A DNA stretch of 64,000 nucleotides from Psettodes erumei (lineage: Eukaryota; Chordata; Actinopteri; Pleuronectiformes; Psettodidae). A program made the position numbers and the translations under genes. The notes under the pieces were generated by a model. The model worked only from the letters and a program-made list of their open reading frames with translations, ran no database searches and was not told the DNA's origin. This document shows, piece by piece, positions 13,190-25,300 of the stretch (position 1 is the first letter of the stretch; each line of letters opens with the position of its first letter). Where the stretch lies: contig JAFBJZ010000864.1 of NCBI GenBank assembly GCA_016785225.1, positions 310,001 through 374,000 on the forward strand. The letters are read 5' to 3'.

Positions 13190-13540
13190 GTTTCATTAGG
13201 CACTATTTGAACCTTTCAACTTATGGTGAATTAAAGGGGGCATGCTCAATTGGAAAGACTCTAAGGGGGGATTACGTAGGTGGGGCCACTGGAAATTAGC
13301 TGACGCCTAATTTAACTCGTTTCTGTCAGGAGTTTGGGATACATTCCTAATTGAGAGGGGAAGCAGGTGAAGTTTTGGTCCCACACAGAGTCATTCAGGG
13401 AGGGAATAAATGATCCCCTTTCACATCCCGCTGGTGATCATATATTATTGGGGGAAAGCCACCTAATGAATATATATTGAAGTTCCTATTAATCGAATTA
13501 GAGTTCCCTTGCAGGTGTGAAAGACCAATGCAGCATTTAA
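13190..13540. promoter_or_regulatory. Candidate regulatory block between gsx2 and pdgfra
   Basis: This is a non-repetitive segment with many homeodomain-type cores (CTCAATTGG, CCTAATTTAAC, CCTAATTGAG, CCTAATGAATA, ATTAATCGAATTAG) and no sustained open frame. It resembles the compositional texture of conserved developmental enhancers. This is a candidate only. Confidence 0.25.
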
Positions 13541-14673
13541 AACGATTGACAATAGACTAAACGGCAGTTTTCAGAATGAGACACCCCCCTTTTTTTAAAT
13601 AGATGTTTGTCCGGGCACATTGGCTATCTCTTCCAAAACTGTAACATTAACATAAAACTTGCAATCCCTTTGCTTAATAAAAAACCCAGAAAACTTAAAA
13701 TAAATTATAGACTGTGAAATGTAAATATTAGAAGAAAAGCTCGAAGAGAGGCTCTATAAGTACTAATGCACAGGAAAAGACGAGGCCACTCCAAAGACGT
13801 CAGGCTTCGGACACTATTGAAAATGTGGCAATTACGCATGACAAAAGACAATTAATAAGAGCGCCTTTCAGCCGGTTGCAGCTGCTGTCTCATGCGGAGA
13901 GATAGAGGCTGGAAGAAGCTGAAGTGCCAGTGTGGAAAAAGAGGGGAACCGCGTTGTCTTTTCCTGAAGAGCCGTCCACTTTATTTATGCGCAGTATCCA
14001 TCCTCCGATCACGTGGCCCGTAGCTCTCATCTAAATCTTAATATATGGGAGTGAAGAGTCCTGGAAGAGAAAGGCCTCTCCTCTAAACTGTGGCAAGTTT
14101 TCGTCGAGTTAAATGTGCGTCGTGAGCTAATGATGGCTTCCACAGGTATTAAGCAACAGGTTTCTAAGTAGGGGGACAAAACAGTTGGAAACTGTGTTTC
14201 ATTCAGGCTATAGGATTTTATATTTTGATAATAACTGGGGAGGTCAAATTTGCTTTGCTAATTTAATTTCATCTTAATGGTGATCTTTCAAAATGTAAAA
14301 GCTCGTTAAATCTCGCTTTTCATCAACAAGGTCAGGTACCTGCAGACATGGGAAGACAGGGTGTTGCTGTGTTAAATTTGAAAATGTATTTGTTTTGATA
14401 ATGGTAATCAAATCCCATTTGTTTTGCTTTCCTTCATATGATTCATAATCTTGAAATATCTTTTGCAATGTGTAGAGTCTTGTACTGTTTCATTTTCATG
14501 TACGCATGCAGCCTATTTCATATTTCCTTCAGTAATTTATTTGATATGTAAGATGTTTTGTTTTGTAAAAAAAAAACAACAACAACAATCCATTCACTCA
14601 CTCTTATAGTTAATGGCTGTTTCAGTCATGAATGGACAGAGAGCTCCCCACAAGGCACCCCTCTCCAGTCTAT

Positions 14674-14674
<1 letters not shown>

Positions 14675-14730
<56 letters not shown>
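14675..14730. repeat. (TAGA)n microsatellite
   Basis: This is an uninterrupted tetranucleotide TAGA/GATA run of about 56 bp. Confidence 0.95.
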
Positions 14731-15271
14731 GTCAGTAATCTGACCATCACTGCCAAGACTGGTAATGAGAGATTTCAGCACGCTGGACAGCTCCCATAGG
14801 GACCCACCGCCAGAAGGCCACCGTCAGTCTGTGGAGTCATCCTTAAACACTTATCGCATCCACACACGATCTGCCTGCAGGACGTGCTGCTGTGTGTCGA
14901 TCCGTACACTATTCAGGGTGCTTATCTTGTATATACTCTCCATCACAGACGTGTATCTCGGATAGTGAGTGAGTTTGAGTGAGTCACAACTTTTGTGAAG
15001 ACGCAAACTTCACCATGACACTGACACACTGAGCTCACCACCATCTCTGTTTGTGCATGAGTAGTGAAAAGCACTGCGGTTGCATGTGAGACTGTTGTTA
15101 CGGGTTTTAGGTCTATACCCCGGATAGACAAACCAAAATTTCGAAGTCACAAGCAATACAGATTCAGCTGTTTTGTGGTTAAAGGAAACGTATCATCATT
15201 CAAATTTTGATATTTTTTCTTTAACGTACGCTACAGTCTCTTGTGTTATTACAGATTCCAGTATTTCCAAA

Positions 15272-15283
15272 GCCCCCTGGTGG
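15272..15283 (-). promoter_or_regulatory. CTCF-like motif, reverse orientation
   Basis: GCCCCCTGGTGG matches the reverse complement of the vertebrate CTCF core (CCASYAGRGGGC) at every informative position. It lies between gsx2 and pdgfra. Motif presence does not prove occupancy. Confidence 0.4.
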
Positions 15284-16230
15284 TGAGTTGGAGCTAGGAC
15301 GGGAGAGGATGATGAGCAAACATCCTGAATCCATCTGAGGCTGCTGCAAAGATATTTGCTTCCATGCCCCCATCTTTACATTTGCCATCTTTAAATGCGA
15401 TTCAGCATCTCGTACTGTTTAATTCAGTAACGTTTTCAGTGATATTATTTGGAGAACTGGGGAGTTGTTTATGATTTATGTTCAAAATTCCGATTGTAGT
15501 TTTTCAAACTCCAAACACATTAGCACTAATTAGAACAGATTTTGCACTCTGATTTACTTGTGACGCCTGATGGTAACCACAGCTGGCAGAAGTTAAACAA
15601 AATTAAAGCACAGGTGTCATTTCTTACTAAAAAGGGACTCCAGTTTGATCACGCTTGTTGCAAATTACACACCTGTGTCATCGTCCCTGATGTCATCAGT
15701 ATTTGATAGGTTGAACAAAACATCAGTGATCTGGCGATGCTTTCCGTTGGCATCAACATAAACGTAACTTACTGGATGTAGTTACGCTATAGCTACGTTT
15801 TTGTTTGAGAAGAAAATCCCTCAAAACAGAGAACCTCAACCCGGTCTGAGGTGAGTTTGGCCTTCCGAAGTTGAGATCCTTTGTTTGGAGAACAAGGACA
15901 CTGTTCTTTTCGGCAACATGTGGAAGTAATTGCGCCGAGCTGCTGCATAGAGCTGGAAGGTGGAGGGGGCGTGTGGGTAGTGTGGGTGGGGGTCGGTGAG
16001 CATCGGCCCCGGGGCTCTTCCCCATGAAGAGACACCGGGTCTAATGCCCCTCTTCTGTGCCCAGAGATAGGTGATTTGCAGGGGTCCATTACTCTTATGT
16101 TCGCCGCCAGGAGAACCCTGAGGGCAGGGACTCGGTGAACAGCTGACGCATGTGTGCCAGTACGTAAACAGGGATCCGGTTAGTCAGAAAACAAGGACTA
16201 ACGATTGTGTAATTCCATTTAATATAATCT

Positions 16231-16333
<103 letters not shown>

Positions 16334-16739
16334 GGCTGGAGATATGATGGTGTTGGAGCGCCCTCTATGAGACCGTCGCTCAACTGTTCCTACTTTCTGA
16401 CTGACGCTCAAGAACTGTATTCACTCACTACAGCGAGCTGCCATGTATCATGCAAGAAAGCAGTAAAAGTAAGTTTTGTTTTGTTGCAGTCCAGTGAAAA
16501 CGTTTTATGCACTAGTATAAAAAAATGCAGCCACAAAACAAGAACATTTTTGAGCTTTTGTGAAAGCGATACATTAGCTGCAACATAAGTTCCTCAAGTA
16601 CATTTCTTCCTAAACGCTCTTCCATTCGGATAAACGAAAACGAAAATGAAGAAAATGCAGTGTCATTTCTGCGGGAATGATAATGCCCCCCCCCCTTCTT
16701 AAAAGACTCTTACTTTGAAAAGGGGTCCAGCGCTGGAAG

Positions 16740-16840
16740 GGAGGAGAGGGGGGTGTCATTTCCTGAGAGTTATTTACTTTGAGCTAGATGATTACTTTTT
16801 TCGGAGGGGGGTGGAGGGAGGAGGAGGAGGAGGAGGAGGG
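16740..16840 (+). promoter_or_regulatory. G-rich tract, possible pdgfra promoter element
   Basis: A strongly strand-asymmetric G-rich stretch includes GGAGGGGGGTGGAGGGAGG followed by a (GGA)n run to about 16839. Several G-runs in close succession could form a G-quadruplex. It sits immediately 5' of the proposed pdgfra non-coding exon 1. G-quadruplex-forming elements are reported in human PDGFRA and PDGFRB promoters; the link to this tract is inference. Confidence 0.3.
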
Positions 16841-17056
16841 TGGACTGTAACATTGAATCAGTTACAGGTCGCCGTAGCTGGAGCGCAGTTGTGAGGGCGG
16901 TCGTGGATGCGGACAGAGGGTCGCACATATGCTCTCACAGCGCAGGATCTCTGAGGATTATAGCTGCTGCAAAGGACCCTTACTGTGCCTTTTGGAGGGC
17001 CAATTCACTGTGGATATACTTACACGAACGGAATATAAAGAGGGGATTACTCAAAG
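16841..17056 (+). other. pdgfra: Candidate pdgfra non-coding exon 1 (5'UTR)
   Basis: Vertebrate PDGFRA has an untranslated first exon spliced to a second exon carrying the start codon. Here a non-repetitive block ends in ACTCAAAG followed by a donor-like GTAATT at 17057. Its last 60 bases (…GTGGATATACTT…CGGAATATAAAG) loosely resemble the end of human PDGFRA exon 1 as I remember it (…GTGGGACATTCATT…CGGAATAAC). The 5' boundary is arbitrary. The next exon's acceptor is at 19352-19353. Confidence 0.35.
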
Positions 17057-19353
17057 GTAATTGAAAGGTTGTGTTGGAATCCAAAAAGATGACTGAACTC
17101 ACTTTTTTCAGTCTTTAAAAGTTTGGGGTGTTTTGTTATCGAATAGAGCTTGTGGGGGATCTAGGGTGGAATCATTTATGGTCTAGTTTAGTCTAGTCTA
17201 GTTTAATTGCGGTCTTAATTAGTTTATCCAATTATCAGATTACCGTCCGACCTGTTCATTAATGGTTCTGGAAAAGTTTCTTTTAAAAAGTTTCTTTTAC
17301 GAGAATGGGAATGCTGTGCCGACCTGCAAGTTGTATCTCGACCTCTGCCGTGGGCAATGCATTACATGTTTTTTTAGATTAGATTTCTGTTCCTCATGCA
17401 AGACACCCCCCCCCCATGGGCGCCGAGCAGGGAGATGCCGCTGACTCTGCTGGATAAAGGCGCTCGCTTTCGGCCTCACAGCTGGAGGTGTCACCTCTCG
17501 CAAGAATGAAGGCACCATTGTGGGATGCTGCCTGGCATTTAATGGGAAACACATTGGAAATTGTACATCTCATTGTCTTCTCGTCGGTCCATGGAATGTG
17601 AGGAATTAAAATGGAAAGTCGGCACTGGAGACACAGGAATGAGTCCGTCTGAGGCTACAGAGCTGCAGCGGAGTGGATTCAAGAGGGGGAAAAGAAGAAC
17701 TGAGTGTTTTGGAGCCACGACGCATTCTTCATGAAACACCTACCCTTCGGGGTCCCCAAGGGATTTTACGTAGGAATACTACTTAAAATTGTTTTAAGTA
17801 GATAAAAAGGATGCTGGAAACTTAAGAAAAAATCGGCGATTATTGCTCAGTGGTCCTTTTATAGATAGACGTTCTCTTCACAGTCATTTCCATGGAAATC
17901 AAACCTTTTGACGCGGAATTGAATTAATCCGTCCGTGGAGGGCAGAGAGTCGAGACAAGCCTTATCAGCTGTTGCTCAGATGTATGCAGCCCAGCAGAGC
18001 AATGCATTTGGTGTCTGCCACATTTGTCGAGTCGCTTGGTGGGAGAGCGGGGGAATAAAAGAAGAGGAGGACAGTCTCGACTGCCACTCTAGTTAGATTT
18101 ACGCGCAGTGGCTGGAGGATCCCCGCCAAGCCAGCGCATAAAACCCCCAAAACAAAAAGAAATCCCTTATTGAAATTGTTAGAGACGAGGCGTGTGCACA
18201 AACACGTCAAAATGGATTAAGCTTTTTGTCATCTCATTCCCACGCCAATCTGTAGTTTTGTGTGGAGTGGGTCCCCTAATTATAGAGCTTACAAACCCAG
18301 GTTGCCCACGGACAATTTAGCCCGTTTCGGATGCGCCAGAGCGGACAGCCACAGGAAGCTTTCGCGAGGGCCAAGTTTTGTTTTGTTCAAGTTTTGTTGG
18401 AGGACACTGGAGATACGGGAAAATCCATTGTGAGTGCTTAATCTGGCAGACAGAAAAATGCAACCAAGCATTGCAGATTAGACAACAAAACTCTATTTTT
18501 ATTTACCCAAATAACAGCTGATTTGTGTCGTGATTTTTCAAAGAACAGCTGTGGTTTGTGGCTCCTGATGAAAATCCAGCCAAGAACCATGGGGATGTTC
18601 GCCGAAGATGTCAATTAAACATGACAGGATCAGTGTGAAAAGCCTGGACGAAATTTAAGCATATCATAATGCGGTATCTTTTAGAGATTTACTTCAAAAA
18701 TACGTTTGGCACAGTAAGAAGCAGTAAAAAACACTTTTTTCGTCTAAAGAACACAAAGAGTTTCCTTCAGTTAAACGAGAACGCACTTTGGAAAACTGTG
18801 GAAAAGCGAGGAGGTTAACTGGAGATGATGGAATCCGAGGAGACTCGGTGCCCCCCAAAAGGTGGACTGTGTCGCCCTCTACCGACAGTCTTCGTGTTCA
18901 CTTGGCGCGCAGCAGCGAGATCTGAGGAGCCTGTCCTCCCCATCCTGTCCAACGTCCCACGGACTCTCTTAACCAAAGGGGATTAGATTAGCACTCCTGT
19001 TATCGTAACCCCCTTTATATAAAAAAAAATCATGTAATCCTATGACAAATTTCAGATTTTAAGCACTGAAGTGATGTGGGAGACCACAAGCCATGAAAGT
19101 TGATGTTAAATTCTCCAGAGCCGTCTGGAAGTCTTTATGGGATTATTAATGCCGGAGTCAGTCAGTCAGTGTCTCTGCACTGTGTTTGACAGGACATTAA
19201 GAACTTAATAAGACATCGATTCATTGCCTAAATGTTGTCAAGTGTGATAAATCATGGAGACAGTGGTGTCATAGCCTATTATCAGGAAGGACCGAAAACC
19301 CCAAACTGTTAATCTCAGTTTTGACTAAATTACTTGCTTTGCTCTTTTTACAG
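17057..19353 (+). other. pdgfra: Presumed pdgfra intron 1
   Basis: About 2.3 kb lies between the proposed untranslated exon and the first coding exon, with no credible coding content. It includes a short TCTAGTTTAG-type repeat near 17180-17205 and GC-rich patches near 17.4-17.7 kb and 18.85-18.95 kb. If the untranslated exon lies elsewhere, part of this is promoter. Confidence 0.35.
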
Positions 19354-19371
19354 GCCAGAACATCCATAACC

Positions 19372-22300
19372 ATGGATGAGGGGAAGACGACTGTCGTCCT
19401 TGGGGCTGTTTTGGTGGTTTTGGTTTCCGGTAAGTAAAATAGCCTGAATGTAGAGGAAAAAACCTTTTTTCTTCTCCTTCTTCACAGCTTCCTCTGATGA
19501 GGTCAAAACTTGTCTTTCAGTTACCTGTGGCCTGTCGCTACCAACGATTGAGTCCAATGAGGAGGAGTTCATCCTGCAGCCCTATTCTGTGTTTAACATC
19601 AGCTGCACAGGGAAAAGAAATGTTGTTTGGGTTGAACCCCTGCCGGAAAACACATTCGTCTATCCGGGATACTACACAGCAACGCTCTTCATTTACAATG
19701 CCACAGTGGAAAACACCGGCTATTACATGTGTGGGTATAAAACCCAGAAGGGAGAACTGGAGACTGAGCCGGAAGAGGATATTGAAGCGAGAATATATGT
19801 CTTTGTACCAGGTGAATATGTTGAATATGGAAATTTAAAGTGAGGCTGCAAGTAATGATCATGGGATATTAGTAAAAGCTAAAATACACCAAAATCAGAA
19901 CTTTAATTAGTCATATCACTTCAGGTAAATCTGACAAAACCTCAGACTGTATTCAATTAAGAAAGGATGTTTTACATCTCATGAAGAAAACTTTAAGTTG
20001 AATGAGTAATAAATGAGTAAAAATGAGTAATTGCTTTAACAGAATGTATGTGTATACTGTCTAAATGTCTGAAGCTATGAAATTAAATGGAAAAAATATG
20101 TATACAAAGGATGGCAGTAATGTTTTTCAGCTACACAGTGCGATGTCATTCCTCTCCTTGCATACCTAGATCCGCTGGCCCCATTTGTTCCCGAGACCCC
20201 AGAGAACTTGGTAGTCCCCATGGACAGGATGGGAGTCCCCATCTCCTGCCGTGTGTCTGACCCTCGCTCAGATGTCACCCTGAGGAGCATCCCCAGCGGA
20301 AAGGAGATGCATGCCTTCTACGACAACAAGATGGGCTTCTTTGGGAACCTCTCCCCTGGACAGTACCAGTGTGAGACCAATGTGAATGGCCAGACAGTCA
20401 CAAGTGCTATTTATACTGTAAAAATTGAGGGTAAGTCAAGGCAAATGTACTGTAGAATTGGTCTAACATGTTGCATTCTATGTGCATGTTGTATGAGAAG
20501 GTAAACTAATCTGTATGGATCTTCACTGCATGTAATTAATAGTTTCGTCTTTATAAAATGAAACATTTACAATAAGCAAGCTTCAACGTACTATTGCGTA
20601 TTTCTTTTGAAAAGCAGTAAAGTGATAGGGTAAGGACTCAGAAACTGCACAGCTGGAAACACTCCCCAAGTCTGTTTACCACGAGGAGGCTGCAGGGTGA
20701 TCTCACTGCATGAGAGGCATGACATTATGTCATTATCACAGGGGGAGATGACTTAACACGCCTGTTTTCACTCAGTGTGTATGTGAATGTGTGACTGAGT
20801 AATGTTGACCTACTGAGCCACCACTCAATGATAAATGAGCTCATGGTAATCAAGTTGTCACTATCTTGGGACCTGTGGGATGCTGATATCTGCTCTCTGG
20901 TGGCCCCCCTGTAGCCCCTGCAGAGATGGAAGATTTCAATGTGGAAGTAAGAGCCAGTGAGAAAAATGTGAGAGCTGGGCAACCTTTCAACATCACCTGT
21001 GTGGCTCCCACTGGGCTTGGCTTTCAGCAGCAGTGGCTCCATCCTAAAAAACAGGCAAGAATGCAGTCCTTTTCCTCTCTGTGTTTTTTATAATTTCAGT
21101 TTAGTCTCCTCAGCGGCTTCATCCGCCCGTTCTCTCTGTCTTGCACTATTTCCTTAAAGCCCTTGCCATGTTTCCATGTCATTTCCTGCCCAGCAGCACT
21201 GAGCCTTAAATTAGCAAATAATGGTTTTGGACCTCAACCTAGCAGTGGCAAGTGGAATATAGCTCTGAGAAAGGGCCTTAGTGGTTACAAAATATGTGTG
21301 AGGAAAGCAGTAACTGAATGTTATGTCTTCATTATGAGGACAGTCAGCCAAACAGCTCCTGCTGCAGTTTACCCCATGCAAAAGACACTGACGTGGAAGG
21401 TAATGTTTAGCACAAATGGCCTGAGGGAAGGAGGCAGTTCAAAAGAGGTTAAAAAAAAGAAAAAAAAGAAAAAGGATCGTAAATCCTTCGACCCCGGTGA
21501 CCTTGAGTCATGTAGGACAGATGTTGTCTGCACATGACAGCCAGCTAAACTTTTAATGGTTTCAAGTGATAGCTGCGAGGTTTCATGTGCAATTTATGTG
21601 TGTTTATATTTGTTTTCAGATTTTCAATCTATAGAACACGTTGTCTGTTTTTCTGCATGGAATTCCTCTAAACCCTTTTCCAGAGACAGTGAGGGTAGGA
21701 GCACAGGACTCTTGACTCCTGGTTTTGGTCTCAGCTGCAATTACAGGCTTTTAAATGGCTCTGTGATCCTGATTTATCTTCTGTGGCCTCACAAGTGTTT
21801 TAACCATTTACCTTCAGCTGCAGGACACAATGACTCTGATGCATTAAAAATGTACCTGTAAAATGGAAAAAGAGAAAAAAAAATTCAAATATCATATTAC
21901 CAACCTGTTTTTTTTCTATTCCGGTGAGTACAATCTTAAACCTATATTGTTCCACTGCTCTTATAGGCTGTGGGCGCAATTCAGATGAAGCAGACTTTTC
22001 CTGACCGGGTCATCTACACCCTCAGTATCCCACAAGCCACCTCTCAGGACAGTGGCACCTACGAGTGCTCCATCACTCACGAAACGAACAGAGAGGTCAG
22101 AGTCAGCAGCGTGGCTGTCACTGTCATCGGTAAGTCTTCCAACAGAAGCATTTGCTGGATACCTTTTACTGAGTTTTCAGCAGAACTGAAATAAAATGAA
22201 AGTGCTCACACTGCTTACTTGCAGTCACTTAATCCACATTTAATATTCTCATCATCATTCAGGTAAATTTGTCATGGTTTTTACATATGTGCAGGAGGTG

Positions 22301-25300
22301 CTTTTAGTGGTTTGTGGAAGTCATTTTCTACCGTACAACTGTAAAGCTTCACCTCTGCTTTCAACATCAGCTACTGTGTTTTATGGGATGGCTTCAACAG
22401 ATGTGTGTGTATGTGTGTGTCAGGCCTGTCACTCTGCCTTCATCTCAGTCCTCGCTTTGCTCTATGGTTCCTCTGTTTTCACTCACTGAATCCATTTCTT
22501 TACCTGCTTCCACCCACAATCACCAGTTCATTCGTTTCTTGTTCTGTTTGTTGATTCAGCGGAGAATTCCTGCGTGGTGCTGGACCACAGTGGGATCCTA
22601 GCAACGGAGTTTGTCAGCCTTTTGGAGGAGACCGAGTACACTATCCTCATTGATGCCTTTGTGGCCCCAAAAGTGATGTGGCTGAAAGATGGCAAAGCCA
22701 TATCAGGGAACTACTATGTCCAAACCAAAACAAGCCACCTTGAAGGGAATCGGTGAGAAACTTATTTGTCATGAGATGAATGAATGAGGCAGCGGTTATA
22801 ATAATAAAGTAATGGCCTGTCACACAACCCCCTATAAAATCACAATGTATCATTTTTATCTTTTCAGATTAATTTAATGACATATAAGTGAATTTTAGGT
22901 GTGGAGGTGTATTTTAGCTCTTTCTTCCAGTTTCCAGGCTCCATGCTAGACTGAGCTAACTGGCTACTAGCTGTAGCTTCATATGTAGCATACACATATA
23001 AGAGGGGTGGCAGGCTTCTCATCTAATTCTCATCAGGAGACTGAAACGGAGTATTTACCAACCTGTCATCTATTCATTGAAATAACAAAAGTGTTAATTT
23101 TCTCCTCACAGGTATCAAAGCATTCTGACATTACGGCAGCCACTGGAGAAGGACAACGGCAATTATACCATTACAGCCGTTAGCGGCTCTTGCACTGCTC
23201 AGTTCTCCTTTGCCCTCAAGGTGACAGGTAAGATCGATCGATCGATCGATAGATAAATAGATAGATTGATAAATAGATTTGTTATGTGTGACTGAGCTTT
23301 GTGCTTGCGTTTCTTTCAGCCCCCACAATGATGTTCCCGCCATCCTCAGCCCCTGTGCTGCTGCCAGAGATGGATGACATGGTGGTGCCCCTCCACACTC
23401 CATTCACGCTGACCTGCCGCGGAGAGGCAAAACTGGCCTGGGAGACGCCGCTCTATGTGCTCGAGCAAAGGCAGGAGGACAACAGCGGCCTGTTTGTCAC
23501 CACCATCACTGTGGACAGTGCCACTGCAATGCACACCGGCTACTACACGTGCACCTACAGCAGAAATAGCACAGAGGAGACAGAGGCCAGCAGCATCTAC
23601 GTCTACGTGCCAGGTAAGTTGGGTGCAGCAGCTTTGTGCACGTGCCTTTTATGACTCTATTTTATTATCTGCTCTGAGAAACCTGTTTTACTCCAACTCA
23701 GACCCAGACGTTCCCTTTGTGCCATCACCGGTGCCTTTTGTTAACCACGTTCTGTCCGATCACGAGGAGATGGAGATCCAGTGTCGCGTGTCCGACCCCA
23801 GTGCTAACGTGACCCTGGTTAATGTTGACACCCAGCAGCCTGTGCCCAGTGTTTATGACAGCAAGAGGGGCGCTTTGGGGGTATTCACTGCTGGAACCTA
23901 CGTTTGTAAGGCCCTTATAAACGGAGAGGAACACTACAGTGGGGAATACATCGTCCATGGCTGGACAGGTGTGTGTTCGCACGTGTAAATCTGTGTCAGC
24001 AGATCATCACACACAATGAGGCAATATGCTTTTCAAATCTGATCCGTCGGCTTCACCTTGACACAGAAATTTTAACTTGATGAACTGTCCCATATCAGTT
24101 GGTGCTGCGCTACACGTCGAGCTGACAGCCAAGCGGACTGCTCTGCTGGTGGGAGACAGTATCACAGTCACCTGTCTGGCTCGTGGGTCTGAGATTCTGG
24201 AAGACCACTGGAAATACCCTGGCAAACTGGTGAGGGCACGAGTCATCCCATATACGGCACAAAAACAATTCAAACTGTGTGCTTTGGGTTTAGTCTCCCT
24301 AATGTCATTGTTGTTAACTCAGTCTGTGTTTTGTACTTCATAATTTAACATACCTGTTGTCACTTTTTGTTTGACAGGCAAACCGTGCTTACAAGACAGT
24401 GCACGAGAATAAGAGGGATCAGGAGATCCTGTACACCCTGACGATCCCACAGGCTTCAACCAAAGACAGTGGCATCTACTCTTGCTCCATCACTGATATT
24501 ATCAGTAATGAGAGCCAGACAAAGCAACTAGCTATTCGAGTTTTTGGTACGAAAGCTGAATTTTGTTTACCTGTTATCAAATGTGTGCAACATTATTTCC
24601 TGAAGTCTTATGTTTCCTGCAGCAATTATGGATCCCTGACTGTTGCCTCTCATCTTTTCTAACAGCAAGTGAGTTTATGTCCATCCAGCCGCAGTTCAGC
24701 GAGTATGAATCAGCGGAGCTGGACGAGGTCCGGGAGTTCAGGGCCGAAATCAGCTCCTTCCCCACTGTTGGCGTCACTTGGCTCAAGGATGGAATCCCGC
24801 TCAGTGATGTGACAGCGGAGATCTCCACCAGCCTCCGGCAGCTCAGTGAGACCAGGTGAGACTCTCATTCAAGTCCCACTAATGACAGCAGAGCTAATGA
24901 CAAGCTGAAAGTGACATTCCCACATGCCGCTGGGCCTGTCATTAGGGTTCACGGCAATGTCAGCTTCTATGGCTGTGTGGTTATTGCAGCTTCTTCTTTT
25001 ATTGTTCTGGGTAGCTACATGAGTGTTCTCACGCTGATCCGGGCCAAAGAGGAGGACAGCGGGAACTACACCATGCGAGTGGAGAATGGAAACCAAAGTC
25101 AGGACGTTGGCCTGATCCTGGAGGTCAAAGGTCAGAAAGAGGAATGCCCCGACCCGTTCATTACCTTTACTTCATCGTCAACTGATCTCACAACCTTTTA
25201 GCCCCAGTTACAGTCACTTTGTATGCACACTTTGCTCTGCTTACCCCCTTCATGCTGTCTATGTTACAGTGCCTGCAGTCATTGTGGAGCTGATGGACAT

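Noticed and set aside
19372..23227. Cassette A as an independent secreted receptor gene (a PDGFRL-like decoy)
   Set aside because: I saw no stop or polyadenylation signal after Ig4A. The junction intron is only 92 bp with valid splice sites, and cassette B has no signal peptide of its own.
19521..25130. Cassette duplication as an assembly artefact
   Set aside because: The two copies differ at most amino acids and in all intron sequences and lengths, so they cannot be one locus assembled twice.
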